From MPNP01 sp026710155 (GTDB lineage: Bacteria; Pseudomonadota; Alphaproteobacteria; Rhodobacterales; Rhodobacteraceae): a DNA stretch of 64,000 bases. The DNA is taken from positions 2,728,001-2,792,000 of the forward strand of contig OZ241737.1 in NCBI GenBank assembly GCA_965200885.1. The letters are read 5' to 3'. The notes beneath the pieces were generated by a model. It had not been told where the DNA came from. It made no database searches and was given only the letters and a program-made list of their open reading frames with translations. Below, piece by piece: positions 36,865 to 45,476 of the stretch. Positions within the stretch are counted from its first letter, which is position 1; the number at the start of each line of letters is the position of its first letter. The translations under genes and the position numbers were made by a program.

Positions 36865-37344
36865 CTAACCGTACCACAAATTGGTCAGGAAACCGCGTGG
36901 GAAACGAACTTCAAACACCTGATCAAACAGGAAAAAGACCCCTATTGGCACAAAAAATCCCACAATGAGGAAGGTATACCAGTCACGCTTTTTCCAAAGC
37001 AGGGTTAATCCCAGACAAGAAACGGCCAAGGCAAAGAAGAAATCTAATTGCACCAAAAGTACAAATACCCCAATTATTCCAAAAGCCTTGAGGGTTGGAT
37101 TTTGAATTCTTTCCGATACCCTTATCGGATCCTTCCAGACAATCAGGGCTGTTAGCCCTACCATCAGGGCTATCAACAACTGTGGAAAATCAGATGGCTG
37201 TATACCCCGTTTGAGGATTGGGGGCATACGGGCAAACTCGGTAGTCAACCAGTAGGTAAATCCACAAAAAATGAGAATCACCAGGGGAACCAACCATGTT
37301 TCCGGAGTGGCTCCCCTGATGTTTTGTTTTAAATCACTGTCCAC
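36865..37344 (-). CDS. tctB: TTT transporter, small membrane subunit TctB
   Basis: 159 aa, four predicted membrane helices (for example WLVPLVILIFCGFTYWLTTE and DFPQLLIALMVGLTALIVW, then FGIIGVFVLLVQLDFFFALA). The family motif around GIQPSDFPQLL is present. The gene is between tctC and tctA in the usual C-B-A order. Confidence 0.88.
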   Translation of the reverse strand: MDSDLKQNIRGATPETWLVPLVILIFCGFTYWLTTEFARMPPILKRGIQPSDFPQLLIALMVGLTALIVWKDPIRVSERIQNPTLKAFGIIGVFVLLVQLDFFFALAVSCLGLTLLWKKRDWYTFLIVGFFVPIGVFFLFDQVFEVRFPRGFLTNLWYG

Positions 37345-37382
37345 AAGTATAATTCCAAATCAGGACGGCGAGTTAACCATGC

Positions 37383-38333
37383 CTACTCGATAAAGCCAAG
37401 TTCACGCAGAGCCGATTCCATGTCGTTGATCATGGTTGAAATCTGGTTGCCCCAGACCTCTGAACCAGCGACCGAGGTTGAATCAAGACCCACAGAAATA
37501 AGATAGCCCTGGTAAATGCCATGACTCATTGCCTTGATAAGCGATTCCTCGATTTTCTGAGCAACATCATCTGGTGTATCTGCATGTACCACAAAGCCAC
37601 GGACTGTCGAGAAACTGACCGGTATCCCCATCTCCTTGGCTGTGGAAACATCAGGCAGGGCAGCCATTCTCTGATCTGCCAGGACCACGATTGGACAGAT
37701 ATCACCAGCTTCAATCTGGCTCACGGCTTCGGCCAGGTTCAATACACCTACATCGACCGCACCAGCGATAAGTTGGGTTGCAAGCTCACCACCACCATCA
37801 AAAGGCAAAATTGTGGGTGTGGCCATACCACCCTTCAAGGTAAACATGAAAGCAGAAACATCATCAATGTTTGCTACATGGGTAGTACCATAGGTAAGTC
37901 CGGAATCCATCTGCGCCGCGACAAAATCTTCGGCACTTCCATATACACCACATCGAACCATCAGAATTTGAGGATCATCTGTGCCTCTTGCGATTGGCCT
38001 GATGTTTTCAAGTTTCATGTCGGTGTTGCCCTTGGCCAATTCAGCGGCATGGCCAATGGTGAAGGTCAATATGGTATAACCATCGGCAGGAACCGTCAGA
38101 TAGTAATCCATGGCAGCTGAGCCACCACCACCCCTCTTGTTGACAACCACCATGTCCTGGCCAAGTTCGCGTCTTGCACGCAACATCATCATCCGAGTGG
38201 TAACGTCAGTTCCACCGCCCGCACCGGCGTGGGTTACAACTTCAATTGTCTTATCTGGATAGTCTTGAGCCTGTGCCACGACCGTAAGGCCACTTACGAC
38301 AAGACCTGCCAGTAATATGCGAAAAAATGGCAT
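37383..38333 (-). CDS. tctC: TTT transporter periplasmic solute-binding protein TctC
   Basis: 316 aa. Signal peptide MPFFRILLAGLVVSGLTVVA with cleavage after AQA. The body has the Bug/TctC features: DYPDKTIEVVTHAGAGGGTD near the N-terminus, and VNKRGGGGSAAMDYYLTVPADGY. It is the first gene of the operon, so the operon promoter should be in 38334-38450. The ligand is unknown. Confidence 0.92.
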   Translation of the reverse strand: MPFFRILLAGLVVSGLTVVAQAQDYPDKTIEVVTHAGAGGGTDVTTRMMMLRARRELGQDMVVVNKRGGGGSAAMDYYLTVPADGYTILTFTIGHAAELAKGNTDMKLENIRPIARGTDDPQILMVRCGVYGSAEDFVAAQMDSGLTYGTTHVANIDDVSAFMFTLKGGMATPTILPFDGGGELATQLIAGAVDVGVLNLAEAVSQIEAGDICPIVVLADQRMAALPDVSTAKEMGIPVSFSTVRGFVVHADTPDDVAQKIEESLIKAMSHGIYQGYLISVGLDSTSVAGSEVWGNQISTMINDMESALRELGFIE

Positions 38334-39310
38334 TTTTTTCTCCCATTTAAAATTCTCAATTCAAGAATGCCTAAAATAATGACATTCCTTGTCATTCTTT
38401 ACAGATATGATTGGTCAATACAACCCAATACCTCCAACCAATTACGAGTAAGATTTTACCAAAAACATATCCTGTCGAGAGTGCTTCAAATTGCATGGTC
38501 GGACAATTTGGCCTCCCCCGACGTACAGTTGATCTATGGACCTTCCCCCTGCCTTGGGAAGGTATGCAATATCGCATCCATCAATATTTTTGGCGATTAT
38601 ATACTTGTCTCCACTGATTTCAGCCCCTTTTCCGGTTGACTCGCGGTTCCTTGCCCGGGATTGAAAACCCATGCGATTCCTGATGACGGGTCGGCTTGAA
38701 AATTCCCCGTCCATGGGCGTCCTTGACGCGAGCTCACGTCTGATGGTCCGTCCGGCAAGACCGTGTCCGTTGCGTTGACGGTGCCCGCACCCCTTGGGTC
38801 TTCGGCACCTGTCCGCGTGGTGTCAACGGTCAGATTGACGGGGAATGCGCCGGTCGTTCCACCGTCGCCGATGTGCCCGTGCAGGAACGAACAGGTGATT
38901 CGGGTATGGCTGGTCGTTCCTGTCGGTTGACCGCCCGCGCCATTGATCAGGAGGAAGGGCCGACATGGGGCAGGCCACCTCGATGGACATGTCCACTACC
39001 GCAAGCCGGTTGGCCGCAGGGCCCGGTCGCGTTGACTGTCGCCGCCGATTGACAAGGGGGAGGGGTGAATCCGGCTGGCAACGGAATGTTCCCGACCGGC
39101 GCACGGCCGGTGCCGGGATGATGGCACATCCCGAATCTCCTGCCCCGGCATGGGGGAACGGATCAATCGCCGCTGCCCGTCAACTGCTGCCTGATCCACA
39201 ACTGTTGGTGCCGAATAGAATCTGAACCATTGCCTTTATTGGATCGTTGGTTTCCTTATCTTCTTTTGGCAATATACCATTCATGATTTCATCTTATCGT
39301 TGTTCAATTC
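38334..39310. other. Gene-free stretch with a GC-rich, probably once-coding patch
   Basis: About 1 kb. 38334-38600 is AT-rich with no gene and should hold the tctC promoter. 38590-39230 is much GC-richer. On the minus strand one frame is open from about 38955 down to TAA near 38600 and reads TTSHTRITCSFLHGHIGDGG, TGAFPVNLTVDTTRTGAEDP, then WTGNFQADPSSGIAWVFNPG. Another frame upstream (SAATVNATGPCGQPACGSGH) could be its shifted continuation. It looks like the remnant of a secreted, repeat-rich protein; I cannot name a family. Confidence 0.45.
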
Positions 39311-39336
39311 AAAAAGGGCGATCCGAAGACCGCCCT
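39311..39336 (-). terminator. Hairpin terminator of the second homopolymer-tract gene
   Basis: Minus strand: GGGCGGTC, loop TTCG, GATCGCCC, then five T, with one G-T pair in the stem. It lies 22 bases past the stop at 39359, the same distance and almost the same stem as the terminator at 28911-28936. Confidence 0.8.
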
Positions 39337-39358
39337 GTGTGTGTTTTGATATGGTTGG

Positions 39359-40028
39359 CTAGTTGCCGCATGTATTGGCGGACATCGACCAGCTTCCCCC
39401 TCCGCCTTTGCACTGGAAGCACTGTCTGACAAGGGCAAGTGTCGTCTCGGTTCCGCAGCCTGTGTTAAACGGATGCGGCATCCACGCAGGGGACGCGGGC
39501 GGATTGGGATCGGCCGGCGTTCTGAACCAAACTGCAGCGATTGGCCTATTATAAAATTCAGTTCCGCTGCCGGTTGAATACACGGCCAGACAATAGCTTG
39601 TATCCGGCCTTGCCCGGAGTGTCTGCTGCCATGAAGTGAAGGAAAATATTGTGCTGTTTCCGGGTATCGCTGATTGAGGTGGCTGATCAAACAGGCAAGC
39701 CGCCCGGCCTGGAATCTCGCCATACCTCAAAATATAGGGTGGAGGTGAACATTCATCCGGGGGGATGACGGGACTTGCGTTGCTGCAAACAAAAAGATTC
39801 TGTGTGATGGCGGCATCCAAATTCGCGGTGTAGTTTACCAACCATTCACGATTGCTGTTTATCGTTGCCATTTCGGTGATTTTAAAATCGCCGCCTGAAT
39901 TTGGAGGGAAGCTCGTAATCATCCCCGTCTGCTGCGCCCATCCCGGCGCGGCCATCAGGATTGCCGCCAGCATGGCGGCCAGTGCCGCTGATTTACGGTG
40001 GGGGGGGGCAGAACATGGTTGTGAACAT
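39359..40028 (-). CDS. Secreted cysteine-containing protein, frame interrupted by a C9 tract
   Basis: The natural start is ATG 40028, preceded by AAGGAGAAACATC. It reads MFTTMFCPPPP and a stop. With eight C instead of nine the frame becomes MFTTMFCPPHRKSAALAAML and AAILMAAPGWAQQTG, a clear signal peptide cleaved after WAQ or GWA, then about 185 residues to the stop at 39359. The mature part has paired cysteines (NLFVCSNASPVIPPDECSPP; GCGTETTLALVRQCFQCKGG) and no family I recognise. The region is GC-richer than the core genes. An alternative open frame reads through from 40075, but it lacks a start with a ribosome site. Its design copies that of the gene at 28958-29525. Confidence 0.72.
40000..40008 (-). 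promoter_or_regulatory. Homopolymer tract (9 C on the coding strand), candidate phase-variation switch
   Basis: Nine consecutive G on the plus strand, codons 7-10 of the secreted-protein gene. Length 9 leads to TAA within four codons; 8 or 11 gives the full-length protein with a good signal peptide. Counterpart of the tract at 29471-29480. Confidence 0.65.
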
Positions 40029-40430
40029 GATGTTTCTCCTTGTGCTTGGCCGCGGCCAGCGCGGCCGGATTTCAAACCGACAGATGCAGTCGTGACAGTG
40101 GCAATATAGACCTATCGCTCCACGGTGTCAAGAAAACGGTTGCAAAACCCATGGGGAAACAAGTATGTAATCTCCAAAATTATGTTAGATGCCTGAAAGC
40201 TGCACTGGTGTGTTCAATCCGGTAATCATCACTTCGAGAAAAAGCGGCAATCTTCCAATGAAACGATGTTGTCCAAAGGTCATTGAATTGGTTTGTATTA
40301 TTGCCTAAACTACAACTTCATTCCAGGGATACTTAATCGTTACCTGTATTTTTGCTTTACTCATATTTGTGTGTTGGTCAGTTGATATGTTATTCATTCT
40401 TGTTCTATATCCAATTCGGGAAACCAATCC
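40029..40430. other. Divergent intergenic region between the secreted-protein gene and iolG
   Basis: About 400 bases. The first 60 are GC-rich with a GGCCGCG-type palindrome directly upstream of the ribosome site of the secreted-protein gene. The rest is AT-rich and shows no gene; the iolG promoter should lie near 40330-40420. Confidence 0.4.
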
Positions 40431-41435
40431 ATGATCAATGTTTCAGTTATAGGTTGCGGTCGTATAGGTCAAATGCATTGCAAGAACATTCATCAAAGCC
40501 GTTTGTTCAATCTGGTTTCTGTCTATGATGTCAATGAATTCACCGTACAGAGTTTGAATTCATCCCTGGGCGTTGATATTGCCTCAGACCTTGTATCAAT
40601 CGAAAGCAATGACGAGATAAAGGCCGTCGTGATTTCCTCATCGACCGATACCCATTCTGATTTGATAGAAAGGTTTACCTCTGCGGGAAAATTTGTTTTT
40701 TGTGAAAAACCCCTGGATCTGGATCTGCACCGTGCCCGTAAATGCAGGGATCATGTGATTGCCACTGGAGGAAAGGTCCAACTTGGTTTCAACCGGAGGT
40801 TTGACCCCGGCCATTCAAGAATGAAAACGCTGATGGGTGAGGGTTTGATTGGTGAATTGCATCAGGTGATAATCACATCAAGGGATCCAGGATTGCCTCC
40901 AAAGGAGTATCTCAAGGCTTCAGGTGGCATTTTCAAGGACATGACCATTCATGATTTTGATCTGGCCAGATATTTGCTTGGGGAAGAACCCATGGAGGTA
41001 TTTGCAACCGGCGAAGCACTGGTTGATAAAGAATTGGGGCAGGAAATCAATGATCACGATACCACAATGGTCATCATTAAGACCGAAAGTGGTAAAATGG
41101 TTCATATCAATAATTCAAGGAGTGCTGTCTATGGTTATGACCAACGGGTTGAGGTTTTTGGATCGAAGGGAATGCTCATTTCCGGCAACAAAAGGGAAAA
41201 TGAGGTACAGTTGTTTTCTGCCTCTCATACCGAAAGTGGTTCACCCTATCAAAATTTCTTTATTGAAAGATACACCGAGGCATATCTTCATCAATTTGAA
41301 GTTTTTGCTGAATCCATAAAAAATGGGGGCAACTTTCCGGTGGGTATCGAGGATGGATACCAAGCCCTCTTGTTAGCTGAAACTGCCAATCGTTCACTGA
41401 AACAGAACAGGCCGGTCCGGGTTACCGAAATCTAG
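40431..41435 (+). CDS. iolG: Myo-inositol 2-dehydrogenase-like oxidoreductase
   Basis: 334-aa Gfo/Idh/MocA enzyme, expected to oxidise myo-inositol (or a related polyol/sugar) to the 2-keto form with NAD. N-terminal VSVIGCGRIGQMHCKNI nucleotide motif. The conserved EKPLDLD contains the catalytic lysine. GGIFKDMTIHDFDLARYLLG carries the catalytic Asp-His pair. Length and motifs fit IolG closely, but no other iol genes are in the window. It is convergent with another Gfo/Idh/MocA gene 22 bases away. Confidence 0.85.
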   Translation: MINVSVIGCGRIGQMHCKNIHQSRLFNLVSVYDVNEFTVQSLNSSLGVDIASDLVSIESNDEIKAVVISSSTDTHSDLIERFTSAGKFVFCEKPLDLDLHRARKCRDHVIATGGKVQLGFNRRFDPGHSRMKTLMGEGLIGELHQVIITSRDPGLPPKEYLKASGGIFKDMTIHDFDLARYLLGEEPMEVFATGEALVDKELGQEINDHDTTMVIIKTESGKMVHINNSRSAVYGYDQRVEVFGSKGMLISGNKRENEVQLFSASHTESGSPYQNFFIERYTEAYLHQFEVFAESIKNGGNFPVGIEDGYQALLLAETANRSLKQNRPVRVTEI

Positions 41436-41457
41436 CAGTTCCATTAGGAATTGATAA

Positions 41458-42612
41458 TCAGTTATCCCAATCCGGAACTTCGATCCATTGGCTATCTTTC
41501 TTGGAAGATTCAACTTGCTTAAAGACAACTTCCACCATGTGCAATCCATCTTCAAAGTTGGGATAGGTTAAAGCTGACCGATCCGGTGATTTTCCTTCCT
41601 TTCGGCAATTGATCACCTCAGCCAGATCTTTGTAGAGGGTTGAAAATGCTAGGGGCATTCCCTCGGGATGCCCGATTGTAACCCTGCCGGCACGGTTGGC
41701 TTCATCATAAAGGTAGGGTGCTCCCCGCTCCAGTATTTTTGTAGCTTCCTTACCTTTGGTCCAATACAATTGATTTGGTTGTTCCTGTTGCCATCTCAAA
41801 CCACCGAATTCACCGAATATCTGAATCGACAGACCATGAATTCTGCCATATGCAAGTCCACTTACCCATTGTCTTCCAATGGTTCCATCCTGCAATCTGA
41901 AAGCAGTAAGGGAATCATCCTCTAATTCTCTTCCAGGTACTCCAACCGCAAAATCGGAAGATACCCGTTTTACCTTCTGTCCTGTTATAAAACAGGCCAA
42001 ATGCATGGCATGGCTTCCCAAATCCAGGGTAACTGCTGAAACACCTGCTTTCTTGGGATCAAATCGCCACCCGATACGGGGATCGTCCTGCCAATTTGAT
42101 TCAGCCATGAATCCCCCTGCGAATTGTGTAAACACAACCCTGGTTTTACCTATATCGCCCCGAAGTACCATTTCCCTCATTTGTCTGATCATCGGATAAC
42201 CGGTATAGCCAAAATTCACAGCACAAACCCGGTCCAGTTTTTTCCCCAACCTGACCAGTTCCCTGGCTTCCTCTATGTTGATTGTCAGAGGCTTTTCACA
42301 GAAAACATCTATACCCGCCTCCATGAAGGATTTGCAAATTTCAAAATGGGTGTCATTGGGAGTAGCAACGGTTACCAATTCAATCCTGTCTGGCCTTGCC
42401 CTCTCGGATTGTAACATTTCCTGCCAATTGCCATAGGCCCGATCAGGTGAAACCCCCAATCGAATCCCAAACTCTTTTGCCTTGGCTTGATCAATATCAA
42501 GAGCGCTGGCTAAAAAATCATATTTCTCTTCAACGGCGACCCCTGCCCTGTGGGCAAAACCAATTTGACTGCCTTCACCGCCACCAATGATTCCCCATTT
42601 GATTTTTTGCAT
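41458..42612 (-). CDS. Gfo/Idh/MocA family oxidoreductase
   Basis: 384 aa. Nucleotide-binding start KWGIIGGGEGSQIGFAHRAG. The catalytic lysine motif is VFCEKPLTINIEEARELVRL. LDLGSHAMHLACFITGQKV carries the conserved His. The insert with YLYDEANRAGRVTIGHPEGM is typical of the sugar-dehydrogenase subgroup found in carbohydrate gene clusters. Substrate unknown. Confidence 0.85.
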   Translation of the reverse strand: MQKIKWGIIGGGEGSQIGFAHRAGVAVEEKYDFLASALDIDQAKAKEFGIRLGVSPDRAYGNWQEMLQSERARPDRIELVTVATPNDTHFEICKSFMEAGIDVFCEKPLTINIEEARELVRLGKKLDRVCAVNFGYTGYPMIRQMREMVLRGDIGKTRVVFTQFAGGFMAESNWQDDPRIGWRFDPKKAGVSAVTLDLGSHAMHLACFITGQKVKRVSSDFAVGVPGRELEDDSLTAFRLQDGTIGRQWVSGLAYGRIHGLSIQIFGEFGGLRWQQEQPNQLYWTKGKEATKILERGAPYLYDEANRAGRVTIGHPEGMPLAFSTLYKDLAEVINCRKEGKSPDRSALTYPNFEDGLHMVEVVFKQVESSKKDSQWIEVPDWDN

Positions 42613-42761
42613 GTTTTTCCTTTTTCAGTTTCAGGTTCGAAATGCCACCATCTATTCAACAGTCGAATGATTTCAATAAAGATTATAGAAAGACCAGCTT
42701 TTCCTGTTGATCTGATAGACTGATTTACTCATCCATATTTGTTTTGAAAGCCTGTAATTTT

Positions 42762-42936
42762 ATACCATTTCTCAAAAGTAATGACTCATGGCAGAATATA
42801 AAAAGTCTTCGGGACATCCACCTCAGAAACAACACTTTCAGGCCATCAACAAAGGTATGTTTATACTGTAAGGTACAGGAAAATTGGAAGAATAATTTGG
42901 AGATGCATATTGATGGTTACTTTTGGGAAATGGTAT
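42762..42936. mobile_element. Miniature inverted-repeat element, copy D
   Basis: 175 bp, closely matching copy A at 2821-2994 along its length. The ends ATACCATTTCTCAAAAGTAA and TTACTTTTGGGAAATGGTAT match at 19 of 20. The small ORF of copy A is broken here: it reads MAEYKKSSGHPPQKQHFQAI to an early stop, and the C-terminal part (DGYFWEMVLELI) is in another frame. This element occupies part of the 489-base gap between the oxidoreductase and the hydroxyacid dehydrogenase; the remainder is AT-rich without a gene. Confidence 0.8.
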
Positions 42937-43101
42937 TAGAACTAATCTAACCAGGATTGGAAAAATTTAATCCTCGGGAACATTCTTCCCAATCAAGAAA
43001 TCTGGAATTAATTGAATAATGAATTAAATTTGAGTTTGATTGAAAATCCGGCATTATTTGAGGTTTGTCAAAATTAATCCCTAAATTCGGGAAAAACCAG
43101 A

Positions 43102-44061
43102 ATGTATAAAATATTAGTTATTGAATCTCTACACCAGGAAGCATTGCAACTTATTGATGCCAGAAACGATGTGAACTATCAGCTTATCAACGACGTATCG
43201 GAAGAAAATATTCTGGCCCATATCGAGGATGCCGATGCCCTGACCATAAGGGTTTCTACCCTGCCCGAAAAAGCACTGCAAAAAGGAAAGAAACTCAAGG
43301 TGATCTCTCGGCATGGTGTTGGCTATGACAATATCCCCCTTGATGAGTGTACTCGTCTGGGTATCCCCTTGGCTTTGGTGGGTTCCGTGAATTCGATAGC
43401 TGTTTCCGAACAGACAATTTTCCTTATTATGGCGGTCGCCAAATTGGGTGCAATATTCAATCAGGGGGTTAAAGCCGGTAATTTCGGTATTAGGGGCAAA
43501 CACAGACCCATAGAACTGTATGGAAAAAAACTCCTGATTGTAGGCTTTGGGAAAATAGGCAAGAAGGTGGCAAAAAGGGCACAGGCATTGGGAATGAATA
43601 TTTTGGTTTATGATCCATATCTAAAACCTGATGAAGGCGATTTGAAAGTATTATCTTCTCTTGAAGAAGGCTTGAAGATTGCAGATGTGATTTCACTCCA
43701 CCTGCCCCTCACCGCGGAAACCAAATATTTGATTGGAAAGAATGAATTGGCCATCCTTAAAGACAAGGCCATTCTGGTGAATACAAGTCGTGGTGGAATT
43801 ATTGATGAAACTGCCCTTCATGAAACCCTGTGCGTGGGTAAATTGCACGGGGTTGGATTGGATGTATTTGAACAGGAACCCGTTCATCCAGACAATCCGA
43901 TATTGTCACATGACAGGGTTATTGTCAGTCCACATTCCTCGGCCCTTACAGATGAAACCTTAAAAGCCATGGGGATGATGACAGTAAAGAATGCCCTGAA
44001 TGCAATTGATGGATGTCTTGATCCGACCCTAGTGGTAAACCCTGAAGTCTTGTCAACATGA
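43102..44061 (+). CDS. D-isomer specific 2-hydroxyacid dehydrogenase
   Basis: 319 aa, SerA/hydroxypyruvate reductase-like. The NAD motif is LLIVGFGKIGKKVAKRAQAL. The catalytic residues are Arg in LVNTSRGGIIDE, Glu in DVFEQEPVHPDNP and His in VSPHSSALTDETL. HGVGYDNIPLDECTRLGIPL is the conserved substrate-domain strand. There is no C-terminal ACT domain, so it is not a full regulatory SerA. It precedes the GH4 gene by 38 bases and may be co-transcribed with it. Confidence 0.87.
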   Translation: MYKILVIESLHQEALQLIDARNDVNYQLINDVSEENILAHIEDADALTIRVSTLPEKALQKGKKLKVISRHGVGYDNIPLDECTRLGIPLALVGSVNSIAVSEQTIFLIMAVAKLGAIFNQGVKAGNFGIRGKHRPIELYGKKLLIVGFGKIGKKVAKRAQALGMNILVYDPYLKPDEGDLKVLSSLEEGLKIADVISLHLPLTAETKYLIGKNELAILKDKAILVNTSRGGIIDETALHETLCVGKLHGVGLDVFEQEPVHPDNPILSHDRVIVSPHSSALTDETLKAMGMMTVKNALNAIDGCLDPTLVVNPEVLST

Positions 44062-44099
44062 ATTTGTGGTCAAATCCATTATTTGAGGTACCCTGAATT

Positions 44100-45452
44100 A
44101 TGGCCAATTCACCAAAGATAGCCTTCATCGGTGCCGGTTCGACCGTTTTTCTGAAGAGCCTCATTGGTGACGTTTTAATGAGGGAGGGCCTGCAAGATGC
44201 GCATGTCGCATTGATGGATATTGATTCCTCGAGGTTGGATGATGCCCACCACCTGGCCGGCAGGATGATTTCAACCCTGGGCATTCCGGCCTCGGTTTCC
44301 AGGCATCTGGACCGACGGGAGGCCCTTGATGGAGCGGATTTCGTTATTGTTGCCTTTCAAATCGGCGGGTATGAACCCTGCACGGTCAATGATTTTGAAA
44401 TCCCCCGCAAGTACGGGCTGAGGCAAACCATAGGGGATACCCTGGGCATCGGCGGCATAATGAGGGGCATCAGGACGGTTCCCCACCTGCTCGGCATATG
44501 CAAGGACATGGCCGCATTGTGCCCTGAGGCGATCATGCTGCAATATGTCAATCCGATGGCCATCAATTGCTGGGCACTTTCGGCACTCCATCCGGAAATA
44601 GGCGTTGTCGGATTGTGCCATTCGGTTCAGGGGACGGCCCGGGAACTGGCCAACGACCTGGACGTGCCCATTGATTCCATACGCTATCAATGTGCCGGCA
44701 TCAACCACATGGCCTTCTTCCTTCGATTTGAGCAAATACTCAAGGATGGTTCGTGCAGGGACCTGTATCCATCACTTCTGTCCGGTTATGAGAGGGGTGA
44801 CGTTCCCAAGCCCAATTCCTGGAATCCCCGCTGCCCCAACATCGTCCGGTATGAAATGCTGAGGCGCCTTGGCTGTTTTGTAACCGAAAGCTCCGAGCAT
44901 TTTGCCGAGTATGTCCCCTGGTTCATCAAAAACGGCAGGCCCGACCTCATCGAGGAATTCCAGATACCCCTTGATGAATATCTGGTCAGATGCGCGGAAC
45001 AAATCGAAAAATGGCAGGTTCAATCGGAATCCTGCCGAGACGACGGCCCCGTGGAACTCAATCCCAGTCACGAATATGCCTCCGACATAATAAATTCGGT
45101 ATGGTGTGGTGCACCTTCGGTCATATACGGCAATGTCCCCAACAACAACCTGATTTCCAACCTGCCAGGCGATTGTGTCGTGGAGGTTCCGTGCTTGATT
45201 GACCGAAATGGTCTGCAGCCGGTGCGGATTGGAATGATCCCCACGCACCTTGCCGCCCTGATGAAAACCAACATCAACGTCCAGGAACTGACGGTCAAGG
45301 CCATAGTCGAGGAGGACCGGGAAAGCATATTTCATGCTGCCATGATGGATCCCCACACCGCGGCCGAGCTGGACCTGCAGCAAATCTGGGACATGGTGAA
45401 TGAATTGCTGGACGTTCATGGCGAATGGGTGCCCGAATGGGCCAGGGGGTGA
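44100..45452 (+). CDS. GH4 family glycosidase (alpha-galactosidase/alpha-glucosidase type)
   Basis: 450-aa NAD- and Mn-dependent GH4 enzyme. N-terminal IAFIGAGSTVFLKSLIGDVL. The metal cysteine is in the CHSVQGT motif and the metal histidine in CAGINHMAFFLRF; QTIGDTLGIGGIMRGIRTVP is the substrate loop. It is GC-richer than its neighbours, unlike the second GH4 gene at 50782, so the two probably have different origins. The GC-rich composition runs on into the first 50 bases of the halogenase remnant and then drops abruptly. Confidence 0.92.
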   Translation: MANSPKIAFIGAGSTVFLKSLIGDVLMREGLQDAHVALMDIDSSRLDDAHHLAGRMISTLGIPASVSRHLDRREALDGADFVIVAFQIGGYEPCTVNDFEIPRKYGLRQTIGDTLGIGGIMRGIRTVPHLLGICKDMAALCPEAIMLQYVNPMAINCWALSALHPEIGVVGLCHSVQGTARELANDLDVPIDSIRYQCAGINHMAFFLRFEQILKDGSCRDLYPSLLSGYERGDVPKPNSWNPRCPNIVRYEMLRRLGCFVTESSEHFAEYVPWFIKNGRPDLIEEFQIPLDEYLVRCAEQIEKWQVQSESCRDDGPVELNPSHEYASDIINSVWCGAPSVIYGNVPNNNLISNLPGDCVVEVPCLIDRNGLQPVRIGMIPTHLAALMKTNINVQELTVKAIVEEDRESIFHAAMMDPHTAAELDLQQIWDMVNELLDVHGEWVPEWARG

Positions 45453-45476
45453 GTATCAGAACAGGGAAAGGAAACA

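Noticed and set aside
39283..39300. ATACCATTC resembling a miniature-element end.
   Set aside because: The match stops after eight bases and no partner end exists nearby.
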